Origin: Pseudomonas cremoricolorata DSM 17059 = NBRC 16634
GTDB lineage: Bacteria > Pseudomonadota > Gammaproteobacteria > Pseudomonadales > Pseudomonadaceae
DNA: 64,000 nucleotides
Assembly (NCBI RefSeq): GCF_000425745.1
Contig: NZ_AUEA01000001.1
Location: 124,001-188,000, forward strand
Direction of reading: 5' to 3'
The position numbers were made by a program, and so were the translations under genes. The notes beneath the pieces are model-generated. The model saw only the letters and a list, made by a program, of their open reading frames with translations, did not search any database and had not been told where the DNA came from. Within the stretch, counting starts at the first letter, position 1. Each line of letters starts with the position of its first letter. Positions 27,605 through 36,107 of this stretch are shown piece by piece.

Positions 27605-27610
27605 TCTGCG

Positions 27611-27643
27611 AAAGCCCCCGGAAATCCGGGGCTTTTCTTTTTT
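27611..27643 (+). terminator. Intrinsic terminator of trxA
   Basis: A G+C-rich hairpin (AAAGCCCC... with ...GGGGCTTT) is followed by a T-rich run, 7 bases after the trxA stop. Confidence 0.9.
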
Positions 27644-27833
27644 AGCCCACTAGACGCCGAAAAAAGCAAGTGTTACATTCGGCCCCGCACTGCTTCTTCA
27701 GTGCCCTCTGCACGCCGTCGCCGACGCATCCCTAATTCGAATCAGTACGCGATCCTGTCGCCAATCTAGCGGCGCGGCTTCATTAAGCCAGAAGCTTAAT
27801 TCTCCCTTCTTACATGATTACGTCACTCCCCTT

Positions 27834-29093
27834 ATGAACCTGACAGAACTCAAGCAAAAGCCGATTACCGATCTGCTGGAAATGGCCGAGCAGATGGGCA
27901 TCGAAAACATGGCCCGCTCGCGCAAGCAGGACGTGATCTTCGCCCTGTTGAAGAAACACGCGAAAAGCGGCGAAGAGATCTCGGGTGACGGCGTGCTGGA
28001 GATTCTCCAGGATGGATTCGGTTTCCTGCGTTCGGCAGATGCTTCGTATCTGGCCGGCCCTGACGATATCTATGTTTCGCCCAGCCAGATCCGCCGCTTC
28101 AACCTGCGCACCGGCGACACCATCGTTGGCAAGATCCGCCCACCGAAGGAAGGGGAACGCTACTTCGCGCTGCTCAAGGTCGATACCATCAACTTCGACC
28201 GTCCGGAAAACGCCAAGAACAAGATTCTCTTCGAGAACTTGACGCCGCTGTTCCCCAACAAGCGCCTGAAGATGGAAGCCGGCAACGGTTCCACCGAAGA
28301 CCTGACCGGCCGCGTCATCGACTTGTGCGCCCCGATCGGCAAAGGCCAGCGCGGTCTGATCGTCGCTCCGCCGAAGGCGGGCAAGACCATCATGCTGCAG
28401 AACATCGCGGCCAACATCACCCGCAACAACCCCGAGTGCCACCTGATCGTCCTGCTGATCGACGAGCGCCCGGAAGAAGTGACCGAGATGCAGCGCACCG
28501 TGCGCGGCGAAGTGGTCGCCTCGACCTTCGATGAGCCACCGACCCGTCACGTACAGGTTGCTGAAATGGTCATCGAGAAGGCCAAGCGTCTGGTCGAGCA
28601 CAAGAAGGACGTGGTCATTCTGCTCGACTCCATCACCCGTCTGGCGCGCGCCTACAACACCGTGATCCCGAGCTCCGGCAAGGTCCTCACCGGTGGTGTC
28701 GATGCCCACGCTCTCGAGAAACCCAAGCGTTTCTTCGGCGCTGCGCGCAACATCGAGGAAGGCGGTTCGCTGACCATCATCGCCACGGCGCTGGTGGAAA
28801 CCGGCTCGAAGATGGATGAAGTCATCTACGAAGAGTTCAAGGGTACCGGCAACATGGAACTGCCCCTTGACCGTCGTATCGCTGAAAAACGTGTGTTCCC
28901 GGCCATCAACATCAACCGCTCCGGCACCCGCCGTGAAGAGTTGCTGACCGCCGACGACGAGCTGCAGCGCATGTGGATTCTGCGCAAGCTGCTGCACCCG
29001 ATGGACGAGATCGCCGCGATCGAGTTCCTCACCGACAAGCTCAAGCAGACCAAAACCAACGACGAGTTCTTCTTGTCGATGAAGCGCAAGTAA
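27834..29093 (+). CDS. rho: Transcription termination factor Rho
   Basis: An RNA-dependent ATPase that ends transcription. The protein has 419 residues: the N-terminal Rho_N (about 5-47), the cold-shock-like RNA-binding domain (about 50-120, with DGFGFLRS), and the RecA-type ATPase with Walker A APPKAGKT (about 178-185), Walker [11 protein letters not shown] and the Q-loop/R-loop region. A 190-base leader separates it from the trxA terminator; Rho synthesis is often controlled in its own leader. A REP pair follows. Confidence 0.97.
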   Translation: MNLTELKQKPITDLLEMAEQMGIENMARSRKQDVIFALLKKHAKSGEEISGDGVLEILQDGFGFLRSADASYLAGPDDIYVSPSQIRRFNLRTGDTIVGKIRPPKEGERYFALLKVDTINFDRPENAKNKILFENLTPLFPNKRLKMEAGNGSTEDLTGRVIDLCAPIGKGQRGLIVAPPKAGKTIMLQNIAANITRNNPECHLIVLLIDERPEEVTEMQRTVRGEVVASTFDEPPTRHVQVAEMVIEKAKRLVEHKKDVVILLDSITRLARAYNTVIPSSGKVLTGGVDAHALEKPKRFFGAARNIEEGGSLTIIATALVETGSKMDEVIYEEFKGTGNMELPLDRRIAEKRVFPAININRSGTRREELLTADDELQRMWILRKLLHPMDEIAAIEFLTDKLKQTKTNDEFFLSMKRK

Positions 29094-29130
29094 GCGCGAT
29101 CGATCCGGCATGACTGGGGCCGCTTCGCAG

Positions 29131-29195
29131 CCTTTCGCGGGTGAACCCGCTTCCACAGGTGCGCAATCTGTAGGAGCGGGTTCACCCGCGAAAGG
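29131..29195. repeat. REP pair (BIME) between rho and ubiD
   Basis: CCTTTCGCGGGTGAACCCGC (from 29131) faces its mirrored copy (29169-29195, ending CACCCGCGAAAGG), separated by about 11 bases. Each copy has its own small stem. This is the abundant REP type of the P. putida group. Confidence 0.85.
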
Positions 29196-29263
29196 AGGCG
29201 ACGCGGCCTCAATGCATTGTGCTCCCCCTTAACCGACCGATACGGCCAATACGAGGCTCACGC

Positions 29264-30730
29264 ATGCAGTATCGCGACCTACGCGACTTCATTCGAGGCC
29301 TGGAGCAGCGCGGCGAGCTCAAGCGCATCCAGGTTCCGATTTCCCCCGTGCTGGAGATGACCGAGGTCTGTGACCGCACCCTGCGGGCCAAGGGCCCGGC
29401 CCTGCTCTTCGAAAAGCCCACCGGCTTCGATATGCCGGTGCTCGGCAACCTGTTCGGCACCCCCGAGCGGGTGGCCATGGGCATGGGTGCCGAGTCGGTC
29501 GAGGAACTGCGCGAAATCGGCAAGCTGCTGGCATTTCTCAAAGAGCCAGAGCCGCCCAAGGGTCTGAAGGATGCCTGGTCGAAACTGCCGATCTTCAAGA
29601 AGGTCGTGTCCATGGCGCCAAAGGTGGTCAAGGATGCGCTGTGCCAGGAGGTGGTGGTGGAGGGTGATGATGTCGACCTCAACCAGCTGCCGATCCAGCA
29701 TTGCTGGCCAGGCGATGTGGCGCCGCTGATCACCTGGGGCCTGACCGTCACTCGCGGGCCGAACAAGGAACGCCAGAACCTGGGTATCTACCGTCAGCAG
29801 TTGATTGGCCGCAACAAGGTCATCATGCGCTGGCTCAGCCACCGCGGCGGCGCACTGGACTACCGCGAGTGGTGCGAGAAGCATCCTGGCGAGCCATTCC
29901 CCGTGGCTGTCGCCCTGGGCGCCGACCCGGCTACCATCCTCGGCGCGGTGACGCCTGTGCCCGACACGCTGTCGGAGTACGCCTTCGCCGGGCTGTTGCG
30001 CGGCAACCGCACCGAACTGGTCAAGTGCCGGGGCAGCAACCTGCAGGTGCCGGCCACCGCGGAAATCATTCTCGAAGGGGTCATCCACCCAGGCGAAATG
30101 GCCCCCGAAGGGCCTTACGGCGACCATACCGGCTACTACAACGAAGTGGACAGCTTCCCGGTGTTCACCGTCGAGCGCATCACCCACCGCCGCCAGCCGA
30201 TCTACCACAGCACCTACACCGGACGTCCGCCGGATGAACCGGCGATCCTCGGCGTAGCACTGAACGAAGTGTTCGTGCCGATTCTGCAAAAGCAGTTTCC
30301 CGAGATCGTCGATTTCTACCTGCCGCCCGAAGGTTGCTCGTACCGCATGGCGGTGGTCACCATCAAGAAGCAGTACCCCGGCCATGCCAAGCGCGTGATG
30401 CTCGGTGTGTGGTCGTTCCTGCGACAGTTCATGTACACCAAGTTCGTTATCGTCACCGACGACGATATCAATGCCCGCGACTGGAACGACGTGATCTGGG
30501 CCGTCACCACGCGGATGGACCCCAAGCGCGACACGGTAATGATCGACAACACGCCGATCGACTACCTTGATTTCGCCTCACCCGTGTCGGGACTTGGATC
30601 GAAAATGGGCCTGGATGCCACCCACAAGTGGCCAGGCGAAACCACGCGTGAGTGGGGGCGTGTCATCGTCAAGGACGAGGCCGTGACCCGGCGTATCGAT
30701 GAGCTGTGGGATCAGTTGGGAATAGTGTGA
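29264..30730 (+). CDS. ubiD: 4-hydroxy-3-polyprenylbenzoate decarboxylase
   Basis: A prenyl-FMN-dependent decarboxylase of ubiquinone synthesis, 488 residues, with the UbiD family opening [30 protein letters not shown], the [11 protein letters not shown] segment, and the [12 protein letters not shown] loop with active-site acids. The start ATG at 29264 is the family start. It overlaps the following reductase gene by one base, so both are co-transcribed. It needs prFMN from UbiX, encoded elsewhere. Confidence 0.95.
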   Translation: MQYRDLRDFIRGLEQRGELKRIQVPISPVLEMTEVCDRTLRAKGPALLFEKPTGFDMPVLGNLFGTPERVAMGMGAESVEELREIGKLLAFLKEPEPPKGLKDAWSKLPIFKKVVSMAPKVVKDALCQEVVVEGDDVDLNQLPIQHCWPGDVAPLITWGLTVTRGPNKERQNLGIYRQQLIGRNKVIMRWLSHRGGALDYREWCEKHPGEPFPVAVALGADPATILGAVTPVPDTLSEYAFAGLLRGNRTELVKCRGSNLQVPATAEIILEGVIHPGEMAPEGPYGDHTGYYNEVDSFPVFTVERITHRRQPIYHSTYTGRPPDEPAILGVALNEVFVPILQKQFPEIVDFYLPPEGCSYRMAVVTIKKQYPGHAKRVMLGVWSFLRQFMYTKFVIVTDDDINARDWNDVIWAVTTRMDPKRDTVMIDNTPIDYLDFASPVSGLGSKMGLDATHKWPGETTREWGRVIVKDEAVTRRIDELWDQLGIV

Positions 30731-31698
30731 TGCAGGTGACCTTGCAGCCATCCGGGGCAGTGCTTGCACTCGAGCCCGGAGAGCGGATTCTGGATGCGGC
30801 GCGGCGCTTGGGCTATGACTGCCCCAACAGCTGCCGCAATGGCAATTGCCACGTCTGCGCGGCGTTGCTGGTGGAAGGACGGGTGCGCCAGGACGGCGAA
30901 GTGCGTGACCATGGTGAGCTGTTCACCTGCATCGCCGAGCCGCTGGAGGATTGCGTGCTGCTGTGGGACGGCGTCCTTGCGCTGGGCGAGCTGCCAGTGC
31001 GCACGTTGGCCTGCACCCTCAGCGAGTGCATCGAGGTGGGCGGTGATGTCTGGCGCGTGCGTCTGCGTGCTCCTGCCGGCAAGCCGCTGCGCTATCACGC
31101 CGGGCAATACCTGATGATCGAGCGCGAAGGCGCGAGCAAGGCGGCATTTTCCCTGGCCTCGGCGCCCCACAGCGGGCGCGATCTGGAAATGCACATTCTG
31201 GCCCGTGAAGGCGGCGCCCGGCTGCTGATCGAGCAGTTGCAGCGTGAGCGACTGGCGCGCCTGGAGCTGCCGTTCGGCGACGCGCACCTGGCCGAGCTGC
31301 CCGACGGCCCGCTGGTGCTGATCGCTGCCGGCACCGGAATGGCGCAGATGCACAGCTTGCTGGAGCACTGCCGGGCGCAGGACTTCACGCACCCGGTGCA
31401 CCTTTACTGGGGCGTGCGCCGGCCCGAAGATTTCTACGAGATCGAGCACTGGGACGAGTGGGCGCAACGTCCCAACCTGTTCCTGCACAAGGTGGTCAGC
31501 GATCTGTGCGGCTGGGACGGGCGCTGCGGGCTGTTGCACGAAGCGGTGTGCGAAGACATCGCAGAACTTGCCGACGTTCACGTCTATGCCAGCGGTTCGC
31601 CGGCCATGGTCTACGCCACCCTGGATGCCTTGGTCGAGGCGGGGATGGACGCGCATCAGATGCGCGCCGATGTCTTCGCGTACGCGCCGCGCGGGTGA
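30730..31698 (+). CDS. 2Fe-2S ferredoxin / FAD / NAD(P) oxidoreductase
   Basis: A 322-residue electron-transfer flavoprotein: an N-terminal plant-type ferredoxin domain (Cys ligands in CRNGNCHVC and a fourth Cys in FTCIAEP), an FAD domain (YHAGQYLMIE, FSLASAP) and an NAD(P) domain (IAAGTGMAQMHSLL). Databases often call this Pseudomonas protein CDP-6-deoxy-delta-3,4-glucoseen reductase, but nothing here supports sugar chemistry. It follows ubiD with a one-base overlap, so it may donate electrons for a quinone- or prFMN-linked step; that is inference. Confidence 0.88.
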   Translation: MQVTLQPSGAVLALEPGERILDAARRLGYDCPNSCRNGNCHVCAALLVEGRVRQDGEVRDHGELFTCIAEPLEDCVLLWDGVLALGELPVRTLACTLSECIEVGGDVWRVRLRAPAGKPLRYHAGQYLMIEREGASKAAFSLASAPHSGRDLEMHILAREGGARLLIEQLQRERLARLELPFGDAHLAELPDGPLVLIAAGTGMAQMHSLLEHCRAQDFTHPVHLYWGVRRPEDFYEIEHWDEWAQRPNLFLHKVVSDLCGWDGRCGLLHEAVCEDIAELADVHVYASGSPAMVYATLDALVEAGMDAHQMRADVFAYAPRG

Positions 31699-31705
31699 TC
31701 GCAAT

Positions 31706-31726
31706 GGCGTGCCGCAAGGGCACGCC
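31706..31726. other. Perfect hairpin after the oxidoreductase gene
   Basis: GGCGTGCC (31706-31713) and GGCACGCC (31719-31726) form an 8-base-pair stem with a five-base loop. No T-run follows; it may protect the 3' end of the mRNA or assist Rho-dependent termination. Confidence 0.5.
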
Positions 31727-31917
31727 GTTGATTCGATGGGGCCGCCGATAGACGACTAACGCAGGTGGTTATGCCGCGAAAGTTGGTGAAACTGCCTGAA
31801 TGCGCGGGCTTCAGGGTTGAAAGCGGTCGGCGATCTGCCGTACGGTAAGTCCATCGCAGCATCATTCAGTTACAGTCAGATGCTCTAGTCGTTTATGAGA
31901 AACAGTGGCGGCACATT

Positions 31918-32568
31918 ATGTCGGCAAGTGAACCTGCGTCCTGGAAAGTCTCCTATCCTCCACGGCTCGATTTCGGCCCGCAATTGAGCCAGGAACAACT
32001 ACTCAACTCGATGAGTTCGACCATGTCTCGCCACTCTGGTGGCCCGGTCTGGCTGTTCGCCTACGGCTCGCTGATCTGGCGTCCGGAGGGCACTGCCCTG
32101 GAGCGGCAGCGGGCCAGGGTGCATGGCTATCACCGCGGTCTGTACCTGTGGTCGCACGAGCATCGTGGCACCCCGCAGACCCCTGGCCTGGTGTTCGGGC
32201 TTGACCGTGGCGGCTCGTGCAGTGGCTTCGCCTATCGGCTCGATGAAGGCAGCCTGGAAGACTCGCTGATGGCCTTGTGGCAACGCGAAATGCCGTTTCC
32301 GGCCTACCGTCCGCACTGGTTGAACTGCCGATTGGACGATGGCAGCAAGGTGCAGGCATTGGGCTTCGTTCTCGAGCGGCACTTGCCCTGCTACGCCGGC
32401 AATCTGCCGGACACGTTGCTCGGCGAAATCCTCGAAACAGCGCAGGGGCGCTTCGGCAGCACTCGCGATTACGTCGAGCAGACCTTGCATGCCCTGCGCC
32501 ATCACCAGATGCCCGATCGCAACCTGGAGGCGCGGGTCAGACGCTGTCATGGCCTGCGTCAGGCTTGA
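31918..32568 (+). CDS. Gamma-glutamylcyclotransferase, ChaC family
   Basis: A 216-residue protein that should cleave glutathione or related gamma-glutamyl peptides to 5-oxoproline. It has the family nucleotide-like loop VWLFAYGSLIWRP (about residues 44-56) and the catalytic Glu in LWQREMPF. An N-terminal extension of about 40 residues precedes the domain; starts at MSSTMSRHS further in are also possible. It stands as a single gene. Confidence 0.88.
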   Translation: MSASEPASWKVSYPPRLDFGPQLSQEQLLNSMSSTMSRHSGGPVWLFAYGSLIWRPEGTALERQRARVHGYHRGLYLWSHEHRGTPQTPGLVFGLDRGGSCSGFAYRLDEGSLEDSLMALWQREMPFPAYRPHWLNCRLDDGSKVQALGFVLERHLPCYAGNLPDTLLGEILETAQGRFGSTRDYVEQTLHALRHHQMPDRNLEARVRRCHGLRQA

Positions 32569-32711
32569 CCTCGCAGCACAGCGCGTTCATCAGCCTATTT
32601 CTTTGCCGGTGTTGGCCGATACCTTGAGCAGTACCCGAGTGCGTATCGACGCGCTTGGGTTTGCTGCATTCGCTGGTTAAGCTGGCGGCCATTATTGAAA
32701 GGAGCTGAGCC

Positions 32712-33119
32712 GTGAAAGCGTGGATCTTGATGGTGCTGGCCTTGCTGATGCCTATGGCGGCACTGGCCGAGGAAGAAGCCAAGGAAGGGGAGGCCAAGGT
32801 TTCCTACTACAGCCTGACGCCGCCGTTCGTAGGCAACTACGCCCTCGATGGCAGCCCCAAGCTGCATGTATACAAGGCCGATGTCGCCCTGCGCGTGACC
32901 GGCGCCGAGGCTGCCGCTGCGGTGAAGCTGCACGAGCCGCTGATTCGCAACCAGCTGGTTGCCCTGTTCGCCCAGCAGACCCTCGACGGGATGAGCAACG
33001 TCGAGGCCAAGGAGCGCCTGCGCCAGGAGGCCTTGAAACAAGTCCAGCAGGTACTGGAAAGCGAAGAGGGCAAGCCTGTCGTCGAAGACCTGCTGTTCAA
33101 CAATCTGATCGTGCAGTAG
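32712..33119 (+). CDS. FliL-like periplasmic protein
   Basis: A 135-residue protein with a signal peptide (MKAWILMVLALLMPMAALA, cleavage near residue 19). A domain resembling the C-terminal half of FliL (YYSLTPPFVGNY...KLHVYKADVALRV...HEPLIRNQLVALFAQQ) follows. FliL stabilises stators, but this protein lacks the usual membrane anchor and lies far from flagellar genes, so its role is uncertain. The ATG at 32712 follows AAGGAGC. Confidence 0.85.
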   Translation: MKAWILMVLALLMPMAALAEEEAKEGEAKVSYYSLTPPFVGNYALDGSPKLHVYKADVALRVTGAEAAAAVKLHEPLIRNQLVALFAQQTLDGMSNVEAKERLRQEALKQVQQVLESEEGKPVVEDLLFNNLIVQ

Positions 33120-33170
33120 CACATCCCGCCATAGACACTATCGAGCAGGCCACATGGCTTGCTCGTCGTA

Positions 33171-33623
33171 TCAGGCGCTAAGCGCCATGATCGCCGTCCA
33201 CTGCGCCTCGCTCACCGGCATCACCGACAGCCGGCTGCCCTTTTGTACCAGAGGCAGTTCGGCCAGCGCCGCCTGCTGCTTGAGCAGGCCGAGCGAGAGC
33301 ACGTGGCGGAAAGTCTGTACGTGAGCGACGTCTACCGCGCTCCAGGGGTTCTTGTCTGCGCTGGCCTTGGGGTCGTGATAGGGGCTGCTCGGGTCCAGTG
33401 CCGTGGGGTCGGGGTAGGCTGCGGCAATGATTCGCGCCACCCCGGCGATGCCTGGCTGTGGGCAGCTGGAGTGGTAGAAAAAGCATTCATCGCCTACGCT
33501 CATGGCCCTCAGGAAGTTGCGCGCCTGGTAGTTGCGCACGCCATCCCAGCGGGCCTGGCTCAACCGGCTCAACTCCTCGATGGACAGCTCTTCGGGTTCG
33601 GATTTCATCAGCCAATAGGCCAT
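33171..33623 (-). CDS. EVE-domain protein
   Basis: A 150-residue single-domain EVE protein (PUA-like fold), with MAYWLMKSEP, WDGVRNYQARNFLRAMSVGDECFFYHSS and AYPDPTA segments. EVE domains bind modified bases in nucleic acids and occur alone in many Pseudomonas. The start at 33623 is the family start. Same strand and upstream neighbour to nothing obvious; target unknown. Confidence 0.9.
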   Translation of the reverse strand: MAYWLMKSEPEELSIEELSRLSQARWDGVRNYQARNFLRAMSVGDECFFYHSSCPQPGIAGVARIIAAAYPDPTALDPSSPYHDPKASADKNPWSAVDVAHVQTFRHVLSLGLLKQQAALAELPLVQKGSRLSVMPVSEAQWTAIMALSA

Positions 33624-33798
33624 GCAAGCTGCTCCTGACATTCGGTGAAATAAAGTGTTTCATCTAACCGACCAGCGGTGATTAACAGCATTTGCGCCGC
33701 GACCCGGGTTGTCGCAGAATGCGCGCGCTTTTAAAGCTAGTTGCCCTGTCAGCACCGGTGTGCGGACGGGGCTTATCTGTTTGCCTGGGGGGCAATCG

Positions 33799-33948
33799 AT
33801 GAACAAACGCAAACCGGATCTGCTATGGATCCTGGTCTTCATTTTCGGTCTTGGTGTGGTCACTACCGGTTACGCGCAAAGCTTCTGGGAACGCAAGCTC
33901 GACGCGGCGTACCAGGCTCCGGTCGTTCAGGTTCAGTCGATACGCTAG
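33799..33948 (+). CDS. Small single-span membrane protein
   Basis: A 49-residue product, MNKRKPDLLWILVFIFGLGVVTTGYA then a short polar tail. It has one hydrophobic helix (about 8-27) that could be a membrane anchor or uncleaved signal. The ATG follows GGGGGGC. It is the right size for a conserved Pseudomonas small protein but no function is recognised. Its 3' end overlaps the convergent cyclo-ligase gene by 4 bases. Confidence 0.65.
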   Translation: MNKRKPDLLWILVFIFGLGVVTTGYAQSFWERKLDAAYQAPVVQVQSIR

Positions 33949-34574
33949 ACGCAGGCACCGGCCTGTGGGTTCGAGGCCATGTACCACCCCCCGTCCGATA
34001 CCGTTCCCTTCAGCGGCACATCCCAGCTGGCCTGGGTCAGCCGCTCGACCTTCTGGCACTCGTGGGCAAGGCCCAGCAGCAGCGGTTTCTTCCAGCTTTT
34101 GCGCCGTGACTGGTACGCCAGGCTGCGGTCGTAGAAGCCGCCGCCCATGCCCAGCCGGCCACCTACCTCGTCGAACCCGACCAGCGGCAGCAGAATCAGG
34201 TCCAGCGCCCACACCGGCCGTTGCCGCTTGCGATTGACCACCGGCTCGGCGATGCCGAACCGGTTGCGGCGCAGGCGCTCGTGGGCGTCGAAACGCTGGA
34301 ACACCATGTGCGTGCGCGGCCAGGCATGCAACACCGGCAGGTAGGTGCGCTTGCCGCGGCGCTGGGCTTCACGCAGCAGCAGGCGCGGATCGATTTCACC
34401 ATCGTTGGGCAGGTACAGGGCGATGTGCCGGGCGCGGCGAAACAGCGGATGCTGTGCCAGTTGCCGGTACAGCCCACGTGCAGCCCGCAGCTGTTGCAAC
34501 GGGGTGAGGGCGCGGCGGGCATTGCGCAGCAGGCGACGAAGCTGGGGGCGGGTGAGCGGCGCGGTGTCGGTCAT
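33945..34574 (-). CDS. fau: 5-formyltetrahydrofolate cyclo-ligase
   Basis: Converts 5-formyl-THF to 5,10-methenyl-THF with ATP. The protein has 209 residues, with ALYLPNDGEIDPRLLL and the LLPLVGFDEVGGRLGMGGGFYDR substrate and ATP loop. It sits directly downstream of 6S RNA and zapA on the same strand, the gammaproteobacterial zapA-ssrS-fau order, and may be transcribed with 6S RNA. Start taken at MTDTAPL (34574). Confidence 0.93.
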   Translation of the reverse strand: MTDTAPLTRPQLRRLLRNARRALTPLQQLRAARGLYRQLAQHPLFRRARHIALYLPNDGEIDPRLLLREAQRRGKRTYLPVLHAWPRTHMVFQRFDAHERLRRNRFGIAEPVVNRKRQRPVWALDLILLPLVGFDEVGGRLGMGGGFYDRSLAYQSRRKSWKKPLLLGLAHECQKVERLTQASWDVPLKGTVSDGGWYMASNPQAGACV

Positions 34575-34624
34575 GGCACAGGCGGTCTCGAGACGGCAGG
34601 CCAGCGTGTGCGGCCCAGACAAAT

Positions 34625-34645
34625 TGCCCGCCAATGAAGGCGGGC
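34625..34645 (-). terminator. Hairpin downstream of 6S RNA
   Basis: On the minus strand TTGCCCGCC, a short loop, and GGCGGGCAA form a strong stem followed by a short T-containing stretch. It lies between 6S RNA and fau and is a likely processing or termination point. Confidence 0.6.
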
Positions 34646-34652
34646 AAGAGAA

Positions 34653-34830
34653 TTCAGGCTCCCCGATAAGACCGCTATCGGTGTAGCCCTTGAACCCGAA
34701 AGTTCAAGGTGGAGATTGCAGGAGGCATTAAGGCTTTCCGTCAGGCGGACATGCACACCTGCCTCAGCGTGCAACCCCCGTGGTTGTGCGTATCGGCTCA
34801 GGGACATAACCGACTGGCGCATCCACCAGG
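34653..34830 (-). ncRNA. ssrS: 6S RNA
   Basis: The minus strand reads GUCCCUGAGCCGAUA, then the CACAACCACGGGGGUUGC arm, then GCAGGUGUGCAUGUCCGCCUG, and ends with UAUCGGGGAGCCUGAA, as I recall from Pseudomonas 6S RNA. The ends pair through CCGAUA/UAUCGG. It lies between zapA and fau, the usual place. It binds and sequesters sigma70 RNA polymerase in stationary phase. Ends are approximate. Confidence 0.92.
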
Positions 34831-34852
34831 GAGTGGCGCCAGTATACCCACG

Positions 34853-35170
34853 TCAGTCGATTTTGCTACCCACGTCGTCGGACAGCGCCTGATCGACGCG
34901 CTCGAGCAATTCGCGTACCTGCTCGCGGCTGGTGATGGCCGGCGGAGTGTCTGGGGTTTCCTGGCGGTGCAGCAGTTCATGGGTGATGTTGAGCGCGGCC
35001 ATGACCGCGATACGGTCGGCGCCAATGACTTTGCCACTGCTGCGGATCTCGCGCATCTTGCCGTCGAGGTAGCGCGCGGCACCGACCAGATTGCTGCGTT
35101 CTTCCGGCGGACAGATGATCGAATATTCTTTGTCGAGAATCTGCACGGTGACGCTGTTGGGTGAACTCAT
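34853..35170 (-). CDS. zapA: Cell division protein ZapA
   Basis: A 105-residue FtsZ-ring stabiliser. N-terminal strand-rich domain (VTVQILDKEYSIICPPEER) and C-terminal coiled coil. It overlaps the upstream ZapB-like gene by 4 bases and is followed by 6S RNA. Cytoplasmic, at the division site. Confidence 0.94.
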   Translation of the reverse strand: MSSPNSVTVQILDKEYSIICPPEERSNLVGAARYLDGKMREIRSSGKVIGADRIAVMAALNITHELLHRQETPDTPPAITSREQVRELLERVDQALSDDVGSKID

Positions 35171-35385
35171 GAGTCTTGCTCCAGGGCCTTGAGACGCACG
35201 ATCATCGATTCGACCTTGCGCCTGGCGATCTCGTTCTTGTCGATGAGGTGGGCGCGCTCCTCGCGCCAGGATTTTTCCTGAGCCATTAGGAGTGCATTTC
35301 GCCGTTTTAGTTGCTCGACCCGCTCGATCAGTATCTCGAACCGGCTCATGAGCGTTTGCAGGTCGTTCTCTTGCGTGGGTTGCAC
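35167..35385 (-). CDS. ZapB-like coiled-coil protein (TIGR02449 type)
   Basis: A protein of about 72 residues that is almost entirely coiled coil (LMSRFEILIERVEQLKRRNALLMAQEKSWREERAH... and on). It belongs with the small coiled-coil partners encoded just upstream of zapA in Pseudomonas. A GTG at 35385 with a GGAG site gives the family length; an ATG at 35349 is the alternative. The 4-base overlap with zapA means translational coupling. Confidence 0.85.
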   Translation of the reverse strand: MQPTQENDLQTLMSRFEILIERVEQLKRRNALLMAQEKSWREERAHLIDKNEIARRKVESMIVRLKALEQDS

Positions 35386-35530
35386 TCGCTTCGCTCCATC
35401 GTTGACTCGCCAGACGATCATGCCTCGGTGCCTGCCCCGGCGGCCAGTGCCGATGGTCTTGGCGCGTCTGCCGGTGCTAGGATACAAGCCCTTCATTCTA
35501 GTCATCGCGCCGTCTGGCGCCTAGTTGCCC

Positions 35531-36085
35531 ATGCCTAATACCAATTCGCCGTACACCGCGTTCGCTACGCTGCTTTCCAGCAACGGGCACCCTGTCTCTC
35601 CCGCCGAACTGCACGGCCTGCTGCTCGGCCGCTGCTGCGCCGGTGCCGGCTTCGATGCCGAGGCCTGGCTGGCCGATGCGGCGCAGTTGCTGGAAAACGA
35701 GCCGTCCGACCCGGTTCGCAATGCCCTGATCGGCCTGCAGGAAATGGTCAAGGGTGAGCTCACCGGCGAAGACATCGCGCTGGTTCTGCTGCTGCCGGGC
35801 GACGACGCGGCGCTGCTCGACCGCGCCGTGGCGCTGGGGCAGTGGTGCCAGGGCTTCCTCGCAGGCTTCGGCCAGCACTCGGGCGGCCTCGACCTGAGCA
35901 GCGACGCCAAGGAAGTGCTGCAGGACCTGGTGGCCATTTCCCAGGTACAGGAAGCGCTGGAAGAGTCCGAAGACGGCGAGAACGACTACATGGAGGTCAT
36001 GGAGTACCTGCGTGTGGCGCCGCTGCTGCTGTTCACCGAACTGGCCAAGCCGGCCGCGCCTGAGCCCAAGCCTTCGCTGCACTGA
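35531..36085 (+). CDS. UPF0149/YgfB-family protein
   Basis: A 184-residue all-helical UPF0149 protein, with [15 protein letters not shown] and the acidic C-terminal part [24 protein letters not shown]. YgfB in P. aeruginosa has been linked to regulation of AmpDh3 and beta-lactam resistance. It begins a four- to five-gene set ygfB-pepP-ubiH-DUF4442-ubiI, with only 22 bases to pepP, and is divergent from the zapB-like gene. Confidence 0.92.
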   Translation: MPNTNSPYTAFATLLSSNGHPVSPAELHGLLLGRCCAGAGFDAEAWLADAAQLLENEPSDPVRNALIGLQEMVKGELTGEDIALVLLLPGDDAALLDRAVALGQWCQGFLAGFGQHSGGLDLSSDAKEVLQDLVAISQVQEALEESEDGENDYMEVMEYLRVAPLLLFTELAKPAAPEPKPSLH

Positions 36086-36107
36086 TCATTCGGGGGTCGT
36101 TTTGCCC

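Noticed and set aside
34653-35164. Plus-strand frame over 6S RNA and zapA
   Set aside because: The region is accounted for on the minus strand by 6S RNA and zapA; no coding pattern is seen on plus.
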